Positions 1-3,705 of a stretch of 5,372 bases of DNA are shown here, one piece after another. The notes beneath the pieces were generated by a model, which made no database searches, was not told the DNA's origin, and saw only the letters and a program-made list of their open reading frames with translations. The stretch is from Clostridia bacterium. GTDB taxonomy: Bacteria; Bacillota; Clostridia; Oscillospirales; CAG-272. The position numbers were made by a program, and so were the translations under genes. The stretch covers positions 1-5,372 of the forward strand of contig JAKSPV010000093.1 of the NCBI GenBank assembly GCA_024404475.1, in the 5' to 3' direction. How positions within the stretch are numbered: the stretch's first letter is position 1; every line of letters begins with the position of its first letter.

Positions 1-425
1 GCACCGAGCCCGATGATGCCGAGCGTTTTGCCCGCAATCTCGCAGCCGCCGAAGGCGGACTTGCCTTTTTCAACGGTCTTCGCAACGTTTTCCGTCAGCG
101 AGTTCGCGTACGCGACGCCGCCGATGACGTTGCGCGACGCAAGGAGCAGCGCGCACACGGTCAGTTCCTTGACCGCGTTGGCGTTCGCGCCGGGCGTGTT
201 GAACACGACGATCCCTTCGTCGGCGCAGCGGTCGAGCGGGATGTTGTTGACGCCGGCGCCGCAGCGCGCGATCGCGTCGAGTTCCGGGTTGAATTCCATA
301 TCGTGCATGACGGCGGAACGCACCATGATCGCGTCCGCGTCTTCGATATCTTCGCCGTAAACGTAGGTTTCGGGCAGCGCCGCGAGTCCCTTCGCGGCGA
401 TCTTGTTGAGCAGTCTGATCTTCAT
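1..425 (-). CDS. serA: D-3-phosphoglycerate dehydrogenase, N-terminal part (cut by window edge)
   Basis: Cytoplasmic NAD-dependent oxidation of 3-phosphoglycerate to 3-phosphohydroxypyruvate, the first step of the phosphorylated serine pathway. The 141 visible residues begin MKIRLLNKIA. They contain the substrate-domain signatures of the D-isomer 2-hydroxyacid dehydrogenase family: VRSA near residues 35-38, RCGAGVNNIP at 54-63 and NTPGANANAVKELT at 76-89. The segment AGKTLGIIGLG at 131-141 is the start of the Rossmann GxGxxG NAD site, and the window ends inside it, so the catalytic Arg/Glu/His residues and any C-terminal ACT domain cannot be judged. The ATG is set by an AAGGAGG site at 434-440, 8 nt upstream. 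That site overlaps the serC stop codon (TAAGGAGG), so the two genes lie 13 nt apart and are probably cotranscribed and translationally coupled. The pairing with serC makes serine synthesis more likely than another 2-hydroxyacid dehydrogenase. Confidence 0.93.
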   Translation of the reverse strand, partial: MKIRLLNKIAAKGLAALPETYVYGEDIEDADAIMVRSAVMHDMEFNPELDAIARCGAGVNNIPLDRCADEGIVVFNTPGANANAVKELTVCALLLASRNVIGGVAYANSLTENVAKTVEKGKSAFGGCEIAGKTLGIIGLG

Positions 426-438
426 CTTTGCCGCCTCC

Positions 439-1530
439 TTACGCCTTCGGGTGGTCAGCGGCGAGCTGCTTCATGAACGCGACGAGCGCCTCGACGCCTT
501 CCTTCGGCATGGCGTTGTAGATCGACGCGCGCATGCCGCCGACGGAGCGGTGTCCCTTCAGGTTGACGAGACCTGCGGCGGCCGCATCTTTCGCAAACTG
601 CTTGTCGAGGTCTTCGTTGCCGGTGACGAACGTGACGTTCATCAGCGAGCGGCAGTCCTTGCGGGCGGCTGCTTTGTAATAATCCTGGCTGTCGAGGTAA
701 TCGTACAGGATCGCGGCTTTCTCGATGTTTCGCTTCTGCATGACTTCGAGACCGCCTTCGGCGAGCAGATGCTCGAACACGAGACCCGCAATATAGATGC
801 ACCAGCACGGCGGAGTATTGTACATTGAATCGGCATCGGCCTGCGCCTTATAGTCGAGCATGACGGGCGTTTCGGGCTTTGCGCGGCCGAGAAGGTCTTC
901 GCGGACGATCACGATCGTCAGTCCGGCAGGCGCCACGTTCTTCTGTGCGCCGGCGTAAATCAGAGCAAAACGGGAAACGTCGACCGGCTCGGAGAGGATG
1001 CAGGACGACATATCGGCGACGAGCGGCACCTTGCCCGTGTCGGGAACGGCAGGGAAGCGCGTGCCGTAGATCGTGTTGTTATAGCAGATGTGGACGTAGT
1101 CGGCATCTTCGCGGATCATGTCGGGCGTGACGCCGGGAACGAACGAGAAGTTCGCGTCCTTCGAAGAAGCACACGCTTTGGCATCACCGTATTTCTGTGC
1201 TTCCTTGTAGGCCTTCGACGAGAACTGGCCGGACAGAACGTAGTCTGCCTTGCCAGAGCCGGTCATGAGGTTAAGCGGAACTGTCGCGAACTGCGTGGAA
1301 GCGCCGCCCTGCAAAAAGAGCACCTTGTAGTTGTCGGGGATATTCATGAGTTTGCGGAGAGAAGACTCTGCTCCGGCGATGATAGATTCGAACCAGGAAG
1401 ATCGGTGGCTCATCTCCATCACGGACATACCGCTGCCGCGATAATTCATCATTTCCTCGGATGCCTGCTGTAAAACGTTCAGCGGGAGCATCGAGGGACC
1501 GGCCGAAAAATTGTAAATTCGGTTCTGCAT
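439..1530 (-). CDS. serC: Phosphoserine aminotransferase
   Basis: PLP-dependent cytoplasmic transaminase converting 3-phosphohydroxypyruvate plus glutamate to O-phosphoserine plus 2-oxoglutarate, the second step of serine synthesis; family members also act in pyridoxal phosphate synthesis in some bacteria. The protein has 363 residues, the usual family length. Signatures in order: NFSAGPS at 7-13, SHRS at 41-44 (substrate phosphate binding), GGAST at 75-79 (PLP phosphate), CYNNTIYGT at 149-157, VADMSS at 171-176, AGAQKN at 193-198 with K197 as the expected Schiff-base lysine, NTPPCWCIYIAGLVFE at 238-253 and GHRSVGGMRASIYNAMP at 326-342. The frame is open upstream to an ATG at 1617, but the start at 1530 is preferred. 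It has an AGGAGG site (1537-1542) 6 nt upstream, begins the conserved N-terminus, and lies downstream of the proximal promoter, whereas the 1617 ATG lies within that promoter's -35 box. First gene of the serC-serA operon. Confidence 0.97.
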   Translation of the reverse strand: MQNRIYNFSAGPSMLPLNVLQQASEEMMNYRGSGMSVMEMSHRSSWFESIIAGAESSLRKLMNIPDNYKVLFLQGGASTQFATVPLNLMTGSGKADYVLSGQFSSKAYKEAQKYGDAKACASSKDANFSFVPGVTPDMIREDADYVHICYNNTIYGTRFPAVPDTGKVPLVADMSSCILSEPVDVSRFALIYAGAQKNVAPAGLTIVIVREDLLGRAKPETPVMLDYKAQADADSMYNTPPCWCIYIAGLVFEHLLAEGGLEVMQKRNIEKAAILYDYLDSQDYYKAAARKDCRSLMNVTFVTGNEDLDKQFAKDAAAAGLVNLKGHRSVGGMRASIYNAMPKEGVEALVAFMKQLAADHPKA

Positions 1531-1549
1531 AGCTTTCCTCCTCTTGTCA

Positions 1550-1577
1550 TCATTGCATAATTTTTTGAAAGCAATGA
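1550..1577 (-). promoter_or_regulatory. Inverted repeat in the serC 5' UTR (operator or mRNA 5' hairpin)
   Basis: Perfect 7-bp arms TCATTGC (1550-1556) and GCAATGA (1571-1577) are separated by 14 AT-rich bases. Arm centres are 21 bp apart, about two helical turns, which would suit a dimeric repressor. It lies only a few bases downstream of the start site predicted for the proximal serC promoter, so it could equally form a hairpin at the 5' end of the mRNA. No regulator can be assigned. Confidence 0.4.
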
Positions 1578-1588
1578 ATATGTAGTAC

Positions 1589-1617
1589 ATTTTAAAGAGG
1601 AAAAGCGTTACAGTCAA
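1589..1617 (-). promoter_or_regulatory. Proximal sigma-A promoter of serC-serA
   Basis: On the minus strand, TTGACT (1612-1617) and TAAAAT (1589-1594) are separated by exactly 17 bp. This predicts transcription from about position 1582 and a 5' UTR of roughly 50 nt that includes the serC Shine-Dalgarno site. It is the best candidate for the main serCA promoter. Confidence 0.75.
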
Positions 1618-1619
1618 GC

Positions 1620-1640
1620 AAAAAACGTATAAAAAATACG
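1620..1640 (-). terminator. Weak terminator-like hairpin between the two serC promoters
   Basis: Read on the minus strand, CGTAT, five T, ATACG is followed by six T (rc of 1620-1625). The 5-bp stem is short and AU-rich, so intrinsic termination would be weak or conditional. It would affect only transcripts from the distal promoter, because the proximal promoter starts downstream of it. Confidence 0.35.
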
Positions 1641-1744
1641 ATTTGGTGAATACAGCAAAAACAGTTCACGTTTTTTTTGAAAAATGAGCATTTTGACGGC
1701 TGTTTTCCATGGATTGTATTCGCTGAAATCAATCTGCACTACAT

Positions 1745-1772
1745 ATTGTATCATGTTCCGCTCAAAAGTCAA
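1745..1772 (-). promoter_or_regulatory. Distal sigma-A-like promoter upstream of serC
   Basis: On the minus strand, TTGACT (1767-1772) and TACAAT (1745-1750) are separated by 16 bp. A transcript from about 1738 would carry a leader of about 200 nt before serC, passing the weak hairpin at 1620-1640. I looked for T-box landmarks in this leader and saw none. Confidence 0.5.
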
Positions 1773-1819
1773 TAGAATCACAGGTGTCAGTAGTTTATTT
1801 TTGAAAAAATGTCGGGGAT

Positions 1820-1849
1820 GTATAAGATATACCTTGCGGGGAAATACTC
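1820..1849 (+). promoter_or_regulatory. Sigma-F-type forespore promoter of spoIIR
   Basis: GTATA (1820-1824), a 15-bp spacer, then GGAAATACTC (1840-1849). The known Bacillus sigma-F consensus is about GYATA, N15, GGNNANAHTR; every specified position matches except the final R, where C is found. Predicted transcription starts near 1856, about 20 nt before the spoIIR ATG, leaving room for the GGAGG site. spoIIR is a classic sigma-F target, so position and gene identity agree. Identification is by pattern, without experimental support. Confidence 0.72.
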
Positions 1850-1877
1850 GGTCATCCAGAAACGGACGGAGGTTTCC

Positions 1878-2474
1878 ATGAAAACACTTGTTACCGTCAG
1901 CGCGGCACTGCTCGCCGCGGCACTTTTCCTTTCCATCCTGCCGCTCGGTGGGGAAGAGCAGATCTTTACCGATACGATCCGCCTGCACGTCATTGCATCG
2001 TCGGACGATTTTGACGATCAGGCACGGAAACTGCTCGTCCGCGACGCTGTTTCCCCGCTTCTCGAAACGGCAGTGGAAAATGCGGATACTGTCACCGATG
2101 CCGCAGAAGCGATCGGTTCGCTTCAGGATGAAATCAGAGCGGCTGCCGAAGAGGCGCTCAGCGCCGCCGGCTGCGATGACGACGTGTCTGTCCTTTGGAG
2201 CAGGGAATCTTACCCTGTCCGCGCGTACGACGGCGTAACGCTTCCCGGCGGAACGTACCAGTCGCTCCGGGTCGTCATCGGCGAGGGCGCCGGACAGAAT
2301 TTTTGGTGTATCCTTTTTCCCAACATCTCTTTCCGCGCCGCCGCGGTCGATCCTGCCGAAATATTCCGTGAGGAGGGATTCTCCGACGATGCCGTATCGA
2401 CTGTTGTTTCAAGTCGGCCCACCGTCCGCGTCAAGTGGAAAGTGCTCGAAATATTCTCCCGTTTGTTCTCCTGA
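1878..2474 (+). CDS. spoIIR: Stage II sporulation protein R
   Basis: Signalling protein made in the forespore and secreted into the intermembrane space. In Bacillus it activates the membrane protease SpoIIGA, which processes pro-sigma-E in the mother cell. The protein has 198 residues, slightly shorter than the B. subtilis protein. A hydrophobic signal segment spans residues 3-22 (VTVSAALLAAALFLSILPLG region). Family signatures follow: IRLHVIASSD at 34-43, DQARKLLVRDAV at 47-58, YPVRAYDGVTLPGGTY at 112-127 and GEGAGQNFWCILFP at 135-148 with the conserved Cys. The C-terminus is VRVKWKVLEIFSRLF. An in-frame ATG at 1809 is rejected because it lies upstream of the likely promoter; the ATG at 1878 has GGAGG (1868-1872) 5 nt upstream. 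It is divergent from serCA. No terminator is visible before the tRNA promoter, so its transcript may run on to the hairpin at 2713-2753. Confidence 0.95.
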   Translation: MKTLVTVSAALLAAALFLSILPLGGEEQIFTDTIRLHVIASSDDFDDQARKLLVRDAVSPLLETAVENADTVTDAAEAIGSLQDEIRAAAEEALSAAGCDDDVSVLWSRESYPVRAYDGVTLPGGTYQSLRVVIGEGAGQNFWCILFPNISFRAAAVDPAEIFREEGFSDDAVSTVVSSRPTVRVKWKVLEIFSRLFS

Positions 2475-2499
2475 AAAAACGCAAAAAAATCCAAAAAAA
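2474..2499 (+). promoter_or_regulatory. Phased A-tracts (UP-element-like) upstream of the tRNA promoter
   Basis: Three A-runs (A6 at 2474-2479, A7 at 2483-2489, A7 at 2493-2499) have centres about 9.5-10 bp apart, in phase with the helix. They end 3 bp before the -35 box. Such DNA is expected to be curved and to bind the RNA polymerase alpha C-terminal domain, as at strong stable-RNA promoters. The first A-tract begins at the last base of the spoIIR stop codon. Confidence 0.6.
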
Positions 2500-2502
2500 C
2501 AG

Positions 2503-2531
2503 TTGACAAGCATAGAATGGTATGCTATAAT
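2503..2531 (+). promoter_or_regulatory. Consensus sigma-A promoter of the tRNA operon
   Basis: TTGACA (2503-2508), a 17-bp spacer and TATAAT (2526-2531) match the sigma-A consensus exactly. Transcription should start near 2538, about 24 nt before the mature 5' end of tRNA-Met. Together with the phased A-tracts this suits a strong constitutive stable-RNA promoter. Confidence 0.9.
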
Positions 2532-2561
2532 GCAAAAGCGCTCGTGTGGAGCGCATCTTAC

Positions 2562-2638
2562 GGCGGAGTAGCTCAGCTGGCTAGAGCAACCGGTTCATAC
2601 CCGGTAGGTCATGGGTTCAAGTCCAATCTCCGCTACCA
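2562..2638 (+). tRNA. tRNA-Met (CAT), elongator
   Basis: 77 nt with CCA encoded. Acceptor GGCGGAG pairs with CTCCGCT, with G1-U72 as in the B. subtilis elongator tRNA-Met that it resembles; the discriminator is A. The D-stem is GCTC/GAGC. The anticodon stem ACCGG/CCGGT encloses loop TTCATAC with CAT at 2596-2598. It lacks the C1-A72 mismatch and GGG/CCC anticodon stem of initiator tRNA. CAT could in principle be lysidine-modified Ile2, but the GGCGG acceptor and overall similarity favour Met. The T-stem ATGGG/CCAAT has one G-A mismatch (2613/2625). First gene of a two-tRNA operon. Confidence 0.93.
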
Positions 2639-2713
2639 GGCCCGTTGGTCAAGCGGTTAAGACACGGCCCTTTCACGGCTGTAACATGGGTTCGATTCCC
2701 GTACGGGTCACCA
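2639..2713 (+). tRNA. tRNA-Glu (TTC)
   Basis: 75 nt with CCA encoded. Acceptor GGCCCGT pairs with ACGGGTC (one G-U), discriminator A. The anticodon stem CGGCC/GGCTG encloses loop CTTTCAC with TTC at 2672-2674. The T-arm is ATGGG-TTCGATT-CCCGT. It follows tRNA-Met with no spacer, so one cut must release the 3' CCA of tRNA-Met and the 5' end of tRNA-Glu. The terminator stem starts at its final A. Confidence 0.96.
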
Positions 2714-2753
2714 AATCAAAAAAGGAAGCACAACGTGCTTCCTTTTTTGATTT
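2713..2753 (+). terminator. Strong intrinsic terminator of the tRNA operon, probably bidirectional
   Basis: A perfect 19-bp inverted repeat (arms 2713-2731 and 2735-2753) with an AAC loop. The core GGAAGCAC/GTGCTTCC is flanked by A6 on the left and T6 on the right, so either strand reads as a GC stem followed by a U-run. The left arm begins at the terminal A of tRNA-Glu CCA, so there is no 3' spacer between tRNA and terminator. Confidence 0.93.
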
Positions 2754-2778
2754 CGTCATTCGCCTCGAATCGAGCCCC

Positions 2779-2799
2779 GCAAATCCCAGAGGGATTTGC
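2779..2799. repeat. 9-bp perfect palindrome with 3-nt loop
   Basis: Arms GCAAATCCC (2779-2787) and GGGATTTGC (2791-2799) flank loop AGA. No T-tract follows, so this is not a normal terminator. A smaller CTCG-AAT-CGAG hairpin lies just upstream (2764-2774), and an AACT/AGTT pairing follows at about 2814-2829. Such compact serial hairpins in non-coding DNA resemble REP-type or structured-RNA elements, but copy number cannot be seen here. Confidence 0.5.
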
Positions 2800-2851
2800 T
2801 TAGCGTCACGCGAACTGAGCAAACGAGTTGCAGCAGAAAAACGGCGTGATG

Positions 2852-2880
2852 CCGGGTTCGATTCCCGTCAATCTCACCCA
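2852..2880 (+). pseudogene. tRNA-like 3' remnant (T-arm plus CCCA end)
   Basis: CCGGG-TTCGATT-CCCGT reads as a T-arm with only the outermost pair lost. It is followed by CAATCTC-A-CCCA, resembling an acceptor 3' half, discriminator and a CCA with one extra C. Fifteen bases (2854-2868) are identical to the T-arm of tRNA-Glu (2688-2702). No matching 5' acceptor strand, D-arm or anticodon arm is visible upstream, so it is not a working tRNA. It may be the remnant of a third tRNA, a leftover attachment-site copy, or part of a repeat. Confidence 0.45.
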
Positions 2881-2902
2881 TACGCCGGGTGAATTTTTCT
2901 TT
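2874..2902 (+). terminator. Intrinsic terminator after the tRNA-like remnant
   Basis: The 6-bp stem TCACCC (2874-2879) / GGGTGA (2887-2892) has a 7-nt loop and is followed by ATTTTTCTTT. It overlaps the remnant's acceptor/CCCA end. It implies that plus-strand transcription reaches or once reached this point, through read-through of the tRNA operon or an unrecognised local RNA. Downstream, 2903-2998 shows nothing I can identify. Confidence 0.6.
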
Positions 2903-2998
2903 ATCGACCTTTTCCGCTGTTTTTCTTTGTGCATTATGCCCTTTGGATTCGCCCTCTTATAGTCGCTTTCTACAAATTGTGATGTGTTCGCAAAAGTC

Positions 2999-3013
2999 CT
3001 ATTGACACAATAG
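2999..3013. promoter_or_regulatory. Palindrome over the -35 box (candidate operator)
   Basis: CTATTG-ACA-CAATAG, a perfect 6-3-6 inverted repeat, covers the whole TTGACA -35 box of the promoter at 3002-3030. A dimeric repressor bound here would block RNA polymerase. It may also be coincidental, since TTGACA fixes part of it. No regulator gene is in the window. Confidence 0.35.
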
Positions 3014-3030
3014 ACAAAAAATAGTAAAAT
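3002..3030 (+). promoter_or_regulatory. Sigma-A promoter of the membrane-protein/ABC-permease operon
   Basis: TTGACA (3002-3007), a 17-bp spacer, TAAAAT (3025-3030). Transcription is predicted from about 3037, giving a 5' UTR of about 39 nt before the ATG at 3076. No further promoter or terminator was seen before the right edge, so the three genes to the right probably form one unit. Confidence 0.8.
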
Positions 3031-3075
3031 TTGTTTGTAAAGTCATAAGTAAAACCTATCTCCGCGGAGAAAGCC

Positions 3076-3675
3076 ATGAACCGGAATCTTACCTTTGCAA
3101 AATACCGTCTGATCGACCTTTTTCTCCTGGCCGTGATCACCGTGATCTCCGAAACGGTCGTCTGCCGCGCTGCGACCTCGTGGTTTCCCGGACAGCCGTA
3201 CACCGTGTCCGTCGTCATTGCGATGACCGTTTTAACCGCCATGCGATGGGGTTTCCCGGCAGCAGCCGTTGCCGCCGTTGGCGGGATCGCTTTCTGCGCC
3301 GCTTCCGGCGCATCGGCTTCGCAGTTCGCCGTCTACGCCATCGGCAATATCGGCGCACTCGCCGCGATGATGCCGCTGTCGCTCTGGGGCAAGGAAGCCG
3401 TGCGGCGCGACGTTTTCAAAACGCTCGTGACCGTCACCGCTGCCTATCTCGGTGCGGAGTGCGGGCGCTGGCTCGTGTCCCTTTGCTGCGGCGGGCAGCC
3501 CGCCGACATCATCCGGTTTCTGACGACGGACGCACTCTCACTCGTCTTCGGCGCCGTGATCCTTCTGATCGCGCGGAAATCGGACGGATTGTTTGAAGAT
3601 CAGAAAACGTACCTTTTCCGTCTGCAAAAGGAAAAAGAAGCAAAAAAAGACGATACACCGTATGATACCGAATGA
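3076..3675 (+). CDS. Multi-pass membrane protein, ECF transporter S-component-like
   Basis: A 199-residue integral membrane protein of uncertain function. Hydrophobic segments lie at about 12-30, 42-58, 61-77, 83-104, 114-137 and 145-167, giving about six helices. A charged cytoplasmic tail follows (FEDQKTYLFRLQKEKEAKKDDTPYDTE, written here as residues 173-199 in outline: acidic, then Lys/Glu-rich). Size, helix count and small-residue-rich helices resemble ECF transporter S components, which bind vitamins or other micronutrients in the membrane; no substrate signature is recognisable, and it does not look like YesL/DUF624, another small membrane protein found near such permeases. The ATG has GGAGA (3066-3070) 5 nt upstream. 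It is the first gene after the promoter at 3002-3030 and ends 30 nt before the ABC permease gene. The CDS call is firm; the family call is tentative. Confidence 0.85.
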   Translation: MNRNLTFAKYRLIDLFLLAVITVISETVVCRAATSWFPGQPYTVSVVIAMTVLTAMRWGFPAAAVAAVGGIAFCAASGASASQFAVYAIGNIGALAAMMPLSLWGKEAVRRDVFKTLVTVTAAYLGAECGRWLVSLCCGGQPADIIRFLTTDALSLVFGAVILLIARKSDGLFEDQKTYLFRLQKEKEAKKDDTPYDTE

Positions 3676-3705
3676 CGAAAACCGATTCCCAACGAGGAGG
3701 CTGCC

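Noticed and set aside
403..828. 141-codon plus-strand ORF opposite serC
   Set aside because: It is antisense to the conserved serC C-terminus; its length follows from codon bias in the GC-rich gene.
1531..1617. Upstream in-frame ATG for serC
   Set aside because: The extension overlaps the proximal promoter, is atypical for the family, and the start at 1530 has an AGGAGG site at ideal spacing.
1531..1740. T-box riboswitch in the serC leader
   Set aside because: The leader length suggested one, but no T-box consensus or strong terminator/antiterminator pair is present.
1809..1877. Upstream in-frame ATG for spoIIR
   Set aside because: It lies before the likely promoter and adds 23 residues ahead of a good signal segment; the ATG at 1878 has the GGAGG site.
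1614..1988. 124-codon minus-strand ORF upstream of serC
   Set aside because: It is antisense to the spoIIR start and crosses the sigma-F promoter and both serC promoters; no Shine-Dalgarno site or recognisable domain.
2562..2713. CRISPR or tandem repeat reading of the tRNA pair
   Set aside because: The repeated bases are limited to conserved tRNA positions, and both units fold as different tRNAs.
2611..2892. 93-codon plus-strand ORF
   Set aside because: It runs through the end of tRNA-Met, all of tRNA-Glu, the terminator and the structured region; it has no ribosome binding site and its composition reflects the RNA genes.
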